Shown: positions 1 to 8,551 of the stretch, one piece after another
Numbering within the stretch: the stretch's first letter is position 1
How the letters are laid out: each line of letters starts with the position of its first letter
Assembly: GCF_000023985.1 (NCBI RefSeq)
Contig: NC_013156.1
Coordinates: 1,352,363 to 1,416,362, forward strand
DNA from: Methanocaldococcus fervens AG86
GTDB lineage: Archaea > AGJL01 > Methanococci > Methanococcales > Methanocaldococcaceae
Direction: 5' to 3'
DNA length: 64,000 nucleotides
Translations under genes and position numbers: made by a program
Notes under the pieces: model-generated
Told to the model about the DNA's origin: nothing
What the model saw: only the letters and a program-made list of their open reading frames with translations
Database searches by the model: none

Positions 1-2016
1 AAATAACTTTAAATCACTTGGAATGCTCAAATTATAATCTTTATAAACGTTATCAACGAAATCCTTGATATCTCTATAATTCAGAGGTTTTTCATAAAAT
101 TTTATATAATTAATTGTTTTTTCTACCAATTCTTTGCTATATGGTAAGTGTTTATATGGCAAGAATATTTTTAGCTTATATTCTTTTCCATTCTCTTTCC
201 AATTCCTTCCTTTTCTGTGCAATCTCCCAGCCCTCTGTCCAAGTGCATCTGGTGGAGATAACTCAGAATACATAACATCGACGGACATATCAAGAGAGAT
301 TTCAATAACCTGAGTAGCAACAATAACATAAGGTTTATTTTGATTTTTTCTCATCTCTTCCAAAGTAAAAATCTCATCTTCTTTTTTAACTCTATCTCTA
401 TATGCAAATTGAGAATGGTAGAGAATTGCTGGGACTTTATCTTTTATTGCCTTATAAAATTCCTTCGCCCTTTCAACGGTATTTAAGATAATCGCTTGAG
501 ATACTCCTTTTTTATAATTCTCTATTATTTCATTGATTATGTATCCATCAACCTTCCATTCACCATTTTCTTTCCAAATTAAGTGATTCTCTAAATATTC
601 AAGTTTAAAAGGTTTGTAATTTAACCCTTCTTCATCAACTACAATCTCATAACCTTCAAGCTTGTTCATTAAAAAGCTTGGTAGTGTTCCACTCATAAGT
701 AGATGAGGAATATCCATTCTCTTTAAAATATCAAAAAGAGTTAATAAATGCTCTAATGTGTATTTCTCATAGTAGTGGACTTCATCAAAGATTATAACTG
801 AATTTTGAATGTTCCCCAAAGCAAAATCTGCCTGAGAAAATCCATGGACAAAAGAGTATATAACATGGTCAATGGTAGTTATCGTTATTGGCTTAAAGAA
901 TACATTACCTTTAAAGTTTTCGTCTCTAATCTCCTCTAAATCTTCCTCATCATCTATTTCTTTTGAGTCTTTTAGTTTTATAAAGCTCTTTCCATGGAAT
1001 AAACCAACATTTTCCTCTCCAAAAATCTTTATCAATCTATCATACATTGCATTGCTTGTTACTTGCGTAGGCATTGCTAGGATGATTTTGTTTCTTTTAA
1101 AGTTTTTTAATGCATTTAATGCCCAAAGTAATGCTCCCTCTGTTTTACCCCTCCCACAAGGAGCAAACAATATCACAAACTTATTTTTTGAGTTATAAAG
1201 TTCTTTTTGGAATTTATATGGCTCATAACCTTTTAATATAAGTGATATCGGATTTTTAATATCTAACGTTGGAACATAAATCTCTAGATTCTCTAAAACA
1301 TCTTCAAAAGTCCCTTCCTTGTCTTTTGCATATTCACTGAAATTTAAACTTGCAAAATCATCACACAATTGAAGAATAGCAAACATGAATGAAAATATTG
1401 ATTTTAATTTTATTTTTTCATCAAAACTTAGTGATTTAATATAATTATTTGTCTCTATCCAATATTTCCTCCTTAATTTGTGTAGTTCTAAAGGTTTTGC
1501 ATCTTTTGGAATCTCATTTATCTTCAACTCCTCAAACTCAAAAAACTTTGAAAATCCAAGAGATTCATAGGCATCCTTGGAATTTTTTATAAATTCTTTG
1601 ATTTCCTCTATTAAAAAAGTTCCTTTTTTGTATTGTTGATAATCAGCATATAAATTATTATAGAGTTGTGTATGATGAGATAGAATAGCAAAAACTTCAA
1701 TTGGAATATCGAACAAATAATCAAACTCAATACTATCAATAATCGGAAGGGCATAAAGTGGATGCGGATGTTTATTACTCCTTTTGCCTTTTATTATATT
1801 ATTTTGGAACTCCTCAGTTATCTTTCCAATATCATGCAAATAAATGGTGAAAAAAGTATTTTTTATAAATTTTTCGGTCGGAATTTGCCATCTATTACAG
1901 AAATTATCAACTACATCAAAATTTCTCTCTAAATATTCTTTATAGATTCTTAATGCATCGTAGGTATGTCCTTTCAATGTCTGAAATGCATTACCTTCCC
2001 TTTTGGCAAGAATCAT
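1..2016 (-). CDS. cas3: CRISPR-associated helicase-nuclease Cas3 with N-terminal HD domain (3' end outside window)
   Basis: Open without a stop for 672 codons from an ATG at 2016 to the window edge, so the C-terminus is missing. Cas3 is the helicase-nuclease recruited by Cascade to unwind and cut foreign DNA. The N-terminal HD domain shows H17, the H61-D62 pair (YLHDIGK), H83/H85 and H114-H115. A superfamily 2 helicase follows, with Walker A APCGRGKT near residue 285-292, DEVH near 411, SGTLPS after it, and motif VI QRAGRLHRKGR near 595-605. HD and helicase are therefore fused in one chain, HD first. The start ATG shares its A with the TAA stop of cas5 (TAATG), which points to translational coupling. 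Last gene of the cas8-cas7-cas5-cas3 operon visible here. Confidence 0.93.
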   Translation of the reverse strand, partial: MILAKREGNAFQTLKGHTYDALRIYKEYLERNFDVVDNFCNRWQIPTEKFIKNTFFTIYLHDIGKITEEFQNNIIKGKRSNKHPHPLYALPIIDSIEFDYLFDIPIEVFAILSHHTQLYNNLYADYQQYKKGTFLIEEIKEFIKNSKDAYESLGFSKFFEFEELKINEIPKDAKPLELHKLRRKYWIETNNYIKSLSFDEKIKLKSIFSFMFAILQLCDDFASLNFSEYAKDKEGTFEDVLENLEIYVPTLDIKNPISLILKGYEPYKFQKELYNSKNKFVILFAPCGRGKTEGALLWALNALKNFKRNKIILAMPTQVTSNAMYDRLIKIFGEENVGLFHGKSFIKLKDSKEIDDEEDLEEIRDENFKGNVFFKPITITTIDHVIYSFVHGFSQADFALGNIQNSVIIFDEVHYYEKYTLEHLLTLFDILKRMDIPHLLMSGTLPSFLMNKLEGYEIVVDEEGLNYKPFKLEYLENHLIWKENGEWKVDGYIINEIIENYKKGVSQAIILNTVERAKEFYKAIKDKVPAILYHSQFAYRDRVKKEDEIFTLEEMRKNQNKPYVIVATQVIEISLDMSVDVMYSELSPPDALGQRAGRLHRKGRNWKENGKEYKLKIFLPYKHLPYSKELVEKTINYIKFYEKPLNYRDIKDFVDNVYKDYNLSIPSDLKLF

Positions 2017-2792
2017 TAAAACACCCTAATAAACTCATCTCCAAAGTCCCAAGCTTTTAAAGGTTTTTCAGTTGAATATGGAAACTTTCTTGGGATAGAG
2101 ACGAGTTTATATTCAGAATAAACCTCTTTTAACTTGCCTTTCTTGTCTTTTACTGGAATAAACCTATATGGTAGTTTTTCAAGTATGCAGTTTTCATGAA
2201 TTCCATCTAAGATACTATTTATCTCATTTTCTTCGACTTCTTTTACTTTAACCGGCTTAAATACTTCAATATCTACCAAATCATCAGATGTTCCAAGATA
2301 TAAAGGTCTCTCTGGACTTTTTAAGGCATAATAAATCTTTTTTATTTTCTTCTCTTCTCCCACAAGATAAATCCAATACTTTGGCATTATTAGAAATTCC
2401 CTATGCATCGGTGAAGAAGGAAATGCCCTTTCATAAATCATCTTCTCCACTTTTACGAGATTCTCTTTTCCACAGTTTGGACATTTTTTTGGCTTTGAAT
2501 CAGCTATTTTCTCAAATCTACAATTTTCACATCTATAACATGACTTTCTTGAAATCATCTTTAAGAATTTAGCCATCTCTCTACCAATCTCTATTTTGCC
2601 TTCAACTCTCATCCCAATCTTAAACCAATTTTGTATCTCGAATGAATCTCTCGGCATTCCTAAGGCATTGGCTATTAATCCTCTAATTGCCGTAAAAGGA
2701 GGAAGTTTATAAGTTAAAGATAAAGAGGTTGTAACTGGCTTCCTAAAACTTACAAAGTATATTCCCTCGCATCTAAACTTCAACCCCCACAT
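2016..2792 (-). CDS. cas5: Cascade subunit Cas5 with an internal zinc-cluster insertion
   Basis: Cas5 is the RAMP-fold Cascade subunit that holds the crRNA 5' handle. The N-terminus (FRKPVTTSLSLTYKLPPFTAI, residues 17-37 region, followed by RGLIANALG) has the Cas5 pattern of a first beta strand and a helix that starts after a TAIRG turn. Residues 85-107 hold five cysteines spaced C85-x2-C88-x2-C91 and C104-x2-C107, a zinc-ribbon-like insert that typical Cas5 proteins of this length lack as far as I know. The ATG has a GGTGTTTCT ribosome site. It lies 12 nt after cas7 and overlaps cas3 by one base, so it belongs to the same operon. Family assignment rests on the N-terminal pattern and position. 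Confidence 0.85.
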   Translation of the reverse strand: MWGLKFRCEGIYFVSFRKPVTTSLSLTYKLPPFTAIRGLIANALGMPRDSFEIQNWFKIGMRVEGKIEIGREMAKFLKMISRKSCYRCENCRFEKIADSKPKKCPNCGKENLVKVEKMIYERAFPSSPMHREFLIMPKYWIYLVGEEKKIKKIYYALKSPERPLYLGTSDDLVDIEVFKPVKVKEVEENEINSILDGIHENCILEKLPYRFIPVKDKKGKLKEVYSEYKLVSIPRKFPYSTEKPLKAWDFGDEFIRVF

Positions 2793-2804
2793 AGAAACAC
2801 CGAT

Positions 2805-3710
2805 TTATAAGTTAATTTCCTCTAAATAACTCAATGCATCTTTTATTGCCTCATGAGGAGCTTTAACTTTTATATTTAAATCTTCAAATATATTTTTAAC
2901 TTCTTCCTCATTCTCAAAGAGGCATGGGATAAGTCCAGCAAATATTTTTGGTGAATACTCTGAAACATCATTAAGAATTGCCTTTAACAACTCAACATTT
3001 ATTGTATTAGCTTTCAAATCTATTGCCTTTTGCAATCTATGGGAGTATTTATCTTGGAATGCAATTATTATAAAGTCTGGTGTGAAATCAGTTAATAACC
3101 TTGCCTGCTTTGAGTAATCTGACAAATATCTTAGAGATTCAATAACCTTTGAAATCCTATTTTTACGCTCTTCATCATTTACGCAGTAATCAATTTTAAC
3201 AGTTCCATTTTCAATCTTCTCCTCTCCTCCAACCCTTTTAACATCAATGGCAATCCCTACCTTATAGATATTAACTCCAATTTCAACATTTACTATGTCC
3301 CCCTCTGATTTTTCTCCTCCTCTATATCTTCTTGTTAAGAAATCAACTGCTGAGTTTTCATCAAATGGCAATAGTCCTATCGCTGGAGACACTTTAACTG
3401 GTGAGACTCTTGTTCTTGCTCCAACATCCTTCTCTGGCTTCATGAATCCAAAGAGGTCGCATCCTATACAGTTTTTTATATCTCCACAAGTTTCTCCTTT
3501 ATCATCTGGGACGCACATAAATTCATTTTCATTCAAATTCCTTCTAATTGCCTCTTTTATATAGTATCTCATTGCCTGTCCTGAAACGTAAGGATATTCA
3601 ATTCCATTTTTCTTAAATTTCTTGACATCAATAAAGTTGCTCTCCCCTTCCCCAGAATTTAAGTTTGTTAAATCAGTTTTTGATAACCAAACTATCTCTA
3701 TGCCTTTCAT
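2805..3710 (-). CDS. cas7: Cascade backbone subunit Cas7 (DevR/Cst2-like)
   Basis: Cas7 forms the helical backbone of Cascade along the crRNA spacer. The protein opens with a RAMP strand, then [19 protein letters not shown] at about 40-58, which matches the SGqamR(y) signature of the DevR/Cst2 branch, and a downstream segment with [18 protein letters not shown] cysteine group around residues 75-88 (C-x5-C-x2-C pattern in the [17 protein letters not shown] stretch) may bind metal. Its ATG follows the cas8 stop directly and uses the GGGAGGGGATT site inside the end of cas8. 301 residues is normal for the family. Confidence 0.88.
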   Translation of the reverse strand: MKGIEIVWLSKTDLTNLNSGEGESNFIDVKKFKKNGIEYPYVSGQAMRYYIKEAIRRNLNENEFMCVPDDKGETCGDIKNCIGCDLFGFMKPEKDVGARTRVSPVKVSPAIGLLPFDENSAVDFLTRRYRGGEKSEGDIVNVEIGVNIYKVGIAIDVKRVGGEEKIENGTVKIDYCVNDEERKNRISKVIESLRYLSDYSKQARLLTDFTPDFIIIAFQDKYSHRLQKAIDLKANTINVELLKAILNDVSEYSPKIFAGLIPCLFENEEEVKNIFEDLNIKVKAPHEAIKDALSYLEEINL

Positions 3711-5273
3711 CTAATCCCCTCCCTTTTTCAATTTTTTGATAGCAAGATACATGGATGAGTAGATAACTAACAAATCCCTAATCTCCTTCCAGATTTTTTC
3801 ATGTTCTTTAACCATAACTACAAGTTCATCTATTGCAGTTGGTTTTATTTCTCTAAGCTCTTCTTTTTCCATTCCAGCCATTTTTCTTGATATTTCTCTT
3901 AAAACACTCCAAAACTCATCAATAGTCCTAACTTTATCAAGTTTATACAATAGAGAGGAATTTGCAAGAGATATTTTTGCAATAATATTCCCAACACTTT
4001 TTATTATATCCAATTTCTCCTTAGGAATTCCCATATTTACCAACCTCCATAAGTAGATGAGTTCATCTAAGATTTGATAAGCATCTGATGATAAGATAAC
4101 GAAACCCCCTTTTCTTGGCATCAACTGCTTTGAGAAAGTTCTAAAGTCATCTATTAGTAGAGATTTTGCTAAATTCTCCTTAATTTCAGTAGTTATATTC
4201 CAATCAGTAACAAATCCTTTGTTGGTCTTCTTTTTGAAGTATATTCCCTTTATCATATTGGTATATATCAGATATCCGTTTTCTATTAACTTACTTATCA
4301 CCTCTAAGATTCCTTTATCAACATTTATCGTCTCAAATTTGACATTTTTAACTTTACCTAATGGGATGTGTAATACTCCCCAATTATTGCATAATACTTC
4401 ACTCATCTTTACATTAAAAATGAATTTCTCATAAAATGCCAATAATGTTGTATATTCTCCAAATGTTTCTTCAAAATCGTCAGAATTAGGTTTTTTAAGT
4501 AGATTTCCATATCTTCCTGAAATATTTAGAATCCCTGCGTGTAGTGTTTCTTCTTTAAACTTGTTAAGCTTAGTTAAGCTTTCAAATATTGGAAGGAATA
4601 AAAATGTTTTGTTTTCTTTTGATGATGTGTGATATATTAGCCCTTCGTCAGTCCATTCCAGAACTCCCAACAAATAACACATTAAACATAGATTTTTATG
4701 ATATTCTGGAAGAGATTTGATTGTTCTAATTCCACTTAAGCTTTTATTCTTCGTTACAAATGGATAAATTGCTTGTTTTAATGTATAACTTTTTTTATAT
4801 CTGCCTCCACACATTATACAGATTTTATTCCCTTTTTTACTTTCTTTTAGCTCATCCAATATTTTAGGAAGTTTATTCCAGTCAAATACATCCTCTTTTA
4901 ATTTTACAGCTCCGTATTCTTTTTTACCTTCTTGAAGTAAAATAAAGTCCTTCTTAATCTCTTTTGGAACTTTTGCCTTTTTATCTTCTCCTATTACAAT
5001 CATATTCCTATATTTATGTTTTATCTGCTGAACTAATGCATTTTTAAACTTTTCAAAGTCATTAAATTCAAAGATTAGTTTATCATTGCTCAATGCGACA
5101 TTAAAATCCTCATTATCTATCTTTTTTAGAACTCTATAAAAGTTTTCTAATGCATTGTCCATCCACACATCATAGTAAATTGGAACTTCAAATATAAAAC
5201 TTTTAGATTTTTTATATCTTTTATTTTCTACATTACTTTGGTCTATAAAATTATCAAGCGTTATAACTGACAT
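3711..5273 (-). CDS. cas8b: Cascade large subunit, Cas8b/Cst1-like
   Basis: The large subunit of type I-B-like Cascade recognises the PAM and recruits Cas3. I have no single diagnostic motif; the call rests on position between cas6 and cas7, size (520 residues) and a two-part zinc finger typical of Cas8b/Csh1/Cst1: C152-x2-C155 (ICIMCGG) and C196-x2-C199 (LCLMCYLLG). An in-frame ATG lies 66 nt further up, but the ATG at 5273 is preceded by GGTGGGGGT and is the better start. It is the first gene of the operon cas8-cas7-cas5-cas3. Subtype I-B versus a I-A/Tneap-like mix cannot be settled by eye. Confidence 0.8.
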   Translation of the reverse strand: MSVITLDNFIDQSNVENKRYKKSKSFIFEVPIYYDVWMDNALENFYRVLKKIDNEDFNVALSNDKLIFEFNDFEKFKNALVQQIKHKYRNMIVIGEDKKAKVPKEIKKDFILLQEGKKEYGAVKLKEDVFDWNKLPKILDELKESKKGNKICIMCGGRYKKSYTLKQAIYPFVTKNKSLSGIRTIKSLPEYHKNLCLMCYLLGVLEWTDEGLIYHTSSKENKTFLFLPIFESLTKLNKFKEETLHAGILNISGRYGNLLKKPNSDDFEETFGEYTTLLAFYEKFIFNVKMSEVLCNNWGVLHIPLGKVKNVKFETINVDKGILEVISKLIENGYLIYTNMIKGIYFKKKTNKGFVTDWNITTEIKENLAKSLLIDDFRTFSKQLMPRKGGFVILSSDAYQILDELIYLWRLVNMGIPKEKLDIIKSVGNIIAKISLANSSLLYKLDKVRTIDEFWSVLREISRKMAGMEKEELREIKPTAIDELVVMVKEHEKIWKEIRDLLVIYSSMYLAIKKLKKGGD

Positions 5274-5337
5274 ACCCCCACCAAGTTGATAAATATTTTG
5301 AGTTATATATACTTTAAAATTCAGTTTATGGTTAAAC

Positions 5338-5352
5338 ACATATATAAATATG
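5338..5352 (-). promoter_or_regulatory. TATA-box promoter of the cas8-cas7-cas5-cas3 operon
   Basis: On the minus strand the sequence reads ATATTTATATATGTG, an archaeal TATA element 65-80 nt before the cas8 start. It lies downstream of a T-rich stretch that ends the cas6 transcript, so cas6 and the effector operon are probably separate transcription units. Confidence 0.5.
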
Positions 5353-5387
5353 ACGATAAAATTTTAATTTACATAAGTAAAGTGACT

Positions 5388-5408
5388 TAAAAAATAAAAA
5401 ATAAAAAA
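5388..5408 (-). terminator. T-rich terminator after cas6
   Basis: Immediately after the cas6 stop codon the minus strand is three T runs of six or more separated by single A residues. Archaeal termination typically occurs at such oligo-T tracts without a hairpin. Confidence 0.5.
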
Positions 5409-6119
5409 TTATTCAATATTCACAACCATTCCAAAGCCCATGCTATTCTTCTCCCCAAAACCACACTCATAACCAAATTTTATCAAATCATAATCTCCCC
5501 ATACTTTAAACACCATTTCAGAACATCTGCAGTAAATTCCTTTTATATTCATCCTCTTAGGTCTAAATTTCAAGACCTCAAATTCAAAGTCCATATCACA
5601 TTTTTCATTATAAAATGCTTCATATTTCTTTTTTAAGTTATTTTTTAAGTTTTCATAAAATTTTGAATTGTTTGGAAGTAAATCATAATTTTTCAACCCC
5701 TCCTCAGTTTCAATCATAGTTTTTAAGTATATTGGAGAAAGCGTCTTCAAAACATTAAATCTCTTTGGAATTGGTAAAACCTTGGCCTTTCTTATAAGAA
5801 ACTCTGTATTTCCAACTCTTAGCTCTCCATCTTCTAAAAGTCCTTCAACAAAATTTTCTATAAATTCAGTTTTTGGAGATGATATGTAGAGATATGCCTT
5901 TCCATCTATTGTTTCTATTCCTTCCTTTTTAATAACTCTCCTTTTTATCTGCAGTAAAGAGAAAGTAAAGAACTTAAATTTTTGATAGCTATGTAATCTT
6001 TTAGCATATTCAGGATTTGCTGAGTGGATTTTTTTATATATGGCTGAGGCTAAGTAGTATTGATGATTGTAAGGAATTGTTGTGAATTTGTCAGTTTGCA
6101 GCTCTAATTCAATCCTCAT
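5409..6119 (-). CDS. cas6: CRISPR RNA endoribonuclease Cas6
   Basis: Cas6 cuts the CRISPR precursor transcript within each repeat. Visible hallmarks are the N-terminal IPYNHQYYLASAIYKKI stretch near residue 15-31, the following RLHSYQKFKFFTFS segment carrying the candidate catalytic histidine, and the C-terminal glycine-rich loop GFGEKNSMGFGMV. Length, 236 residues, is usual. An ATG 12 nt upstream is possible, but GAGGGGGAT sits right before the ATG at 6119. The gene is the most upstream cas gene and seems to be transcribed alone. Confidence 0.93.
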   Translation of the reverse strand: MRIELELQTDKFTTIPYNHQYYLASAIYKKIHSANPEYAKRLHSYQKFKFFTFSLLQIKRRVIKKEGIETIDGKAYLYISSPKTEFIENFVEGLLEDGELRVGNTEFLIRKAKVLPIPKRFNVLKTLSPIYLKTMIETEEGLKNYDLLPNNSKFYENLKNNLKKKYEAFYNEKCDMDFEFEVLKFRPKRMNIKGIYCRCSEMVFKVWGDYDLIKFGYECGFGEKNSMGFGMVVNIE

Positions 6120-6187
6120 TATCCCCCTCATAAAAGATTTAAATAGAATAACATTAACTACTTTAGGTATATTTATGGTGGGTATTT

Positions 6188-7180
6188 ATGGATTTATATT
6201 CAATGGCTGAGTATCTTGTAATGCATTATGGTTATATCGGGTTGTTCATAATATCATTTACAGAGGCATTTATACAGCCAATTCCTCCAGATGTGTTTAT
6301 AATTGGAGCTTCATACTTTGGATTAAATCCAATAATCTCGGCTATTGTAGCTACTATAGGCACGACTTTAGGAGGATTATTTGGCTACTTTTTAGGTGAT
6401 AAGTTAGGGCATCCAATATTTGTAAAACTTTTTGGAGAGAGATATTTGCATAAAGGGGAGGAGTTTTTTAACAAATATGGGGTTTTTGGAGTGTTTATTG
6501 CTGGCATCTCCCCATTGCCATATAAGGTTATCGCATGGCTTTCAGGTATTTTTGAAATGCATAAATTATGGTTTACAATTGGAACTATAGTTGGCAGATT
6601 TCCACGATTTTTGACAGTTGCATATTTTGGAGGTATTTTGGGAAATAATAAATTAAATGATATTAATATTTGGCTTTTTTATTTGATAAACTCGCATTAC
6701 AACCAAATACTCGATATAATCATGCCAATCATCTCAAAAATAACCTATCCATTAATTGCTATAGTTTCTATAATCCTATTCCTAAAAAATAGAAAATTTT
6801 GGGTAAAGCTAATTTTTATCTTATTTTTAGCTTTTGTGATTGCCTATTCATTGAAATATTTGATACATGAGCCAAGACCTTATTTTGTTTTAGATAATAT
6901 ACATCTTTTATGCTATGAAGGGAATGAGCCAAGTTTTCCAAGTGGGCACACAACTTTGGCATTTGCATTATCAACAGCTTTATTATTTTATTCAAGAAAA
7001 ATAGGAGCAATATTTTTAATTTGGGCAATTCTTGTAGCTTATAGTAGAGTTTATGTTGGAGTTCATTATCCATTTGATGTGTTTGCTGGAGCTGTTATTG
7101 GTATAGCTTGTGGATATCTAACGACCGTTGATATATATAAAATAATGAATAAATGTAAAAAACATACAAAAGATTATTAA
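6188..7180 (+). CDS. DedA-family membrane protein fused to a PAP2 phosphatase
   Basis: An integral membrane fusion of two lipid-linked domains. Residues 1-155 look like DedA/SNARE-associated proteins, a lipid scramblase-type family: [11 protein letters not shown] at 25-35, GYFLGDKLG at 66-74 and [16 protein letters not shown] at 105-120. Residues 180-325 are a PAP2 acid phosphatase with all three signatures: K223 to R230-P231, P251-S252-G253-H254, and S286-R287 to H293 and D297. PAP2 enzymes remove phosphate from polyprenyl diphosphates or phosphatidic acids, so a role in recycling a dolichyl-type carrier at the outer face is plausible but inferred. GGTGGGT precedes the ATG. It diverges from cas6, and the TTTAAATA at 6138-6145 could be a TATA for either gene. 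Confidence 0.88.
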   Translation: MDLYSMAEYLVMHYGYIGLFIISFTEAFIQPIPPDVFIIGASYFGLNPIISAIVATIGTTLGGLFGYFLGDKLGHPIFVKLFGERYLHKGEEFFNKYGVFGVFIAGISPLPYKVIAWLSGIFEMHKLWFTIGTIVGRFPRFLTVAYFGGILGNNKLNDINIWLFYLINSHYNQILDIIMPIISKITYPLIAIVSIILFLKNRKFWVKLIFILFLAFVIAYSLKYLIHEPRPYFVLDNIHLLCYEGNEPSFPSGHTTLAFALSTALLFYSRKIGAIFLIWAILVAYSRVYVGVHYPFDVFAGAVIGIACGYLTTVDIYKIMNKCKKHTKDY

Positions 7181-7212
7181 AAATTAAAAATGAAAAAGAA
7201 TTTAGAAGAAAT

Positions 7213-7698
7213 TTATTCTTCTTTAAAGTATTCGTCATAAACTCCAGCATCGATTTCTTTTTGAACTTCTTTAGGGTCTTTTCCTTCAACTGTAACTCCC
7301 ATTGAACCGCAGGTTCCTAAAACTTCTTTTACAGCGTTCTTTAAAGTGTATGATAACATAGAGTCCATTTTCATCTTAGCTATTTTAATAACTTGCTCTA
7401 ATGTTAAGTTTCCAACAATTTCGTGTCTTGGTTCATGGGCAGCTGTTTCAATTCCCAATTCTTTTTTGATTAAAGCAGTTGTTGGAGGAATACCAACCTC
7501 AATCTCAAACTTTCTTGTTTCTGTATCAACTATAACCTTAACTGGAACCTGCATTCCTTCATAGTCTTTTGTTTTTTCATTAATCTCTTTAACAACCTGC
7601 ATGACATTAATTCCTAAAGGACCAATAGCTGGACCCAATGGTGGTCCTGCTGTTGCTCTACCTCCGGTAACTAATACCTCTACAACCTCCTTAGCCAT
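7213..7698 (-). CDS. rpl11: 50S ribosomal protein L11
   Basis: Binds the GTPase-associated centre of 23S rRNA. The N-terminal segment [22 protein letters not shown] is the L11 signature (residues 8-29), and the C-terminal RNA-binding domain ends in [15 protein letters not shown]. The ATG at 7698 has GAGGTG six bases upstream; the GTG nine bases earlier is part of that ribosome site and is rejected as start, leaving 161 residues. L1, L10 and L12 are not adjacent. It lies after nusG but has a good promoter of its own. Convergent with the DedA-PAP2 gene, with an AT-rich 32-bp gap between the stops. Confidence 0.97.
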   Translation of the reverse strand: MAKEVVEVLVTGGRATAGPPLGPAIGPLGINVMQVVKEINEKTKDYEGMQVPVKVIVDTETRKFEIEVGIPPTTALIKKELGIETAAHEPRHEIVGNLTLEQVIKIAKMKMDSMLSYTLKNAVKEVLGTCGSMGVTVEGKDPKEVQKEIDAGVYDEYFKEE

Positions 7699-7765
7699 AA
7701 TATTCACCTCAATATTGGGAGTGTTTCAGTGAGAAATATAACGTGTAGATAAAATTAATGCATTA

Positions 7766-7778
7766 GGTATATAAAGTT
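7766..7778 (-). promoter_or_regulatory. TATA-box promoter of rpl11
   Basis: The minus strand reads ACTTTATATACCT, an excellent match to the Methanocaldococcus TATA consensus, about 70 nt ahead of the L11 start and downstream of the nusG stop. It suggests L11 can be made independently of ftsZ-secE-nusG. Confidence 0.65.
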
Positions 7779-7793
7779 ATGCCTTACGTTTAG

Positions 7794-8237
7794 TTAATCC
7801 TTATGCTTTGAAATGATTTTAACACCTTCAACAGATAAGGTTATTGGTATAGGAACAGTGGCATTTTCAAGTTCCAATGTAACTTCTTCCTTATTTTTAT
7901 CAACTCTAATAACCTTTGCCCTTTCTCCTTTAAAAGGTCCAGCGATAATCTCAACAACATCTCCTTTTTCAATATTTTCAATAATTTTCTTTGGAGTTAA
8001 TAATGGTTCTATTTCCTCAATAGCAACGGTTCCTGGAACAATTCCTCTAACTCTTGGCATTCCTTTTATTAATTCTTCAACATCTCCCTTTGATTCAGCT
8101 TCAACCAACACATACCCTTTTAAAGATTCTGAGGCTAATATTGAGTAAACATCTAACTGCTCCTTCTCAGCTCTACTTGCCATTAATCCTGCTATATTCT
8201 TTTCCTGACCAACCATTGTTCTAACTGCAAAAATCAT
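7794..8237 (-). CDS. spt5: Transcription elongation factor NusG/Spt5
   Basis: Archaeal Spt5 binds the RNA polymerase clamp, with Spt4, and raises processivity. The N-terminal NGN domain covers residues 1-85 (MIFAVRTMVGQEKNIAGL and the KGYVLVEAES strand), and a KOW domain follows with GDVVEIIAGPFKGERAKV near 91-108. Its 147 residues match the two-domain archaeal form. GGTGGGACT precedes the ATG. An A/T-rich TATA candidate (ATTTTTTATATAAT on the minus strand, 8307-8320) lies between secE and this gene, so it may be transcribed from its own promoter as well as by read-through. Confidence 0.96.
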   Translation of the reverse strand: MIFAVRTMVGQEKNIAGLMASRAEKEQLDVYSILASESLKGYVLVEAESKGDVEELIKGMPRVRGIVPGTVAIEEIEPLLTPKKIIENIEKGDVVEIIAGPFKGERAKVIRVDKNKEEVTLELENATVPIPITLSVEGVKIISKHKD

Positions 8238-8328
8238 AGTCCCACCTATAGATTTTAAAAAATAAAAAAGATAAAATAAAAAAAGTTTCTGAAATATTAA
8301 AATTTCATTATATAAAAAATTATTTAAA

Positions 8329-8541
8329 TTATGCGGTTGGAGGTTTTAACAGACCTTTAATGTATGTTGCTGGAACGTGGATTATGTATCCAATAATTCC
8401 GAGTAAAGAAATTCCTAAAGCTGTTGTTTTAGCGACAGCCAAATATTCATCTTTTGTAGGCTTTTTTAAAACTAACCAAACCCTTCTACATTCTTCAATG
8501 AATTCTTTAAGTTGTTCCATCTTTTGATTTAAATTTTCCAT
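8329..8541 (-). CDS. secE: Protein translocase subunit SecE (Sec61 gamma)
   Basis: Small single-spanning subunit of the SecYE translocon. The pattern is an amphipathic N-terminal helix (QLKEFIEECRRVWLVLKKP), the KPTKDEY turn, and one membrane helix ALGISLLGIIGYIIHVPAT near the C-terminus, as in Sec61 gamma. Two ATG codons are adjacent; the second, at 8541, gives better spacing from AAGGGGAT. Seven bases separate it from ftsZ, so the two are cotranscribed. SecE next to NusG is a widely conserved pairing. Confidence 0.93.
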   Translation of the reverse strand: MENLNQKMEQLKEFIEECRRVWLVLKKPTKDEYLAVAKTTALGISLLGIIGYIIHVPATYIKGLLKPPTA

Positions 8542-8551
8542 CATATCCCCT

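Noticed and set aside
5273-5339. Longer N-terminus for Cas8 from an upstream in-frame ATG
   Set aside because: The upstream start lacks a ribosome site and overlaps the TATA box, while GGTGGGGGT precedes the internal ATG.
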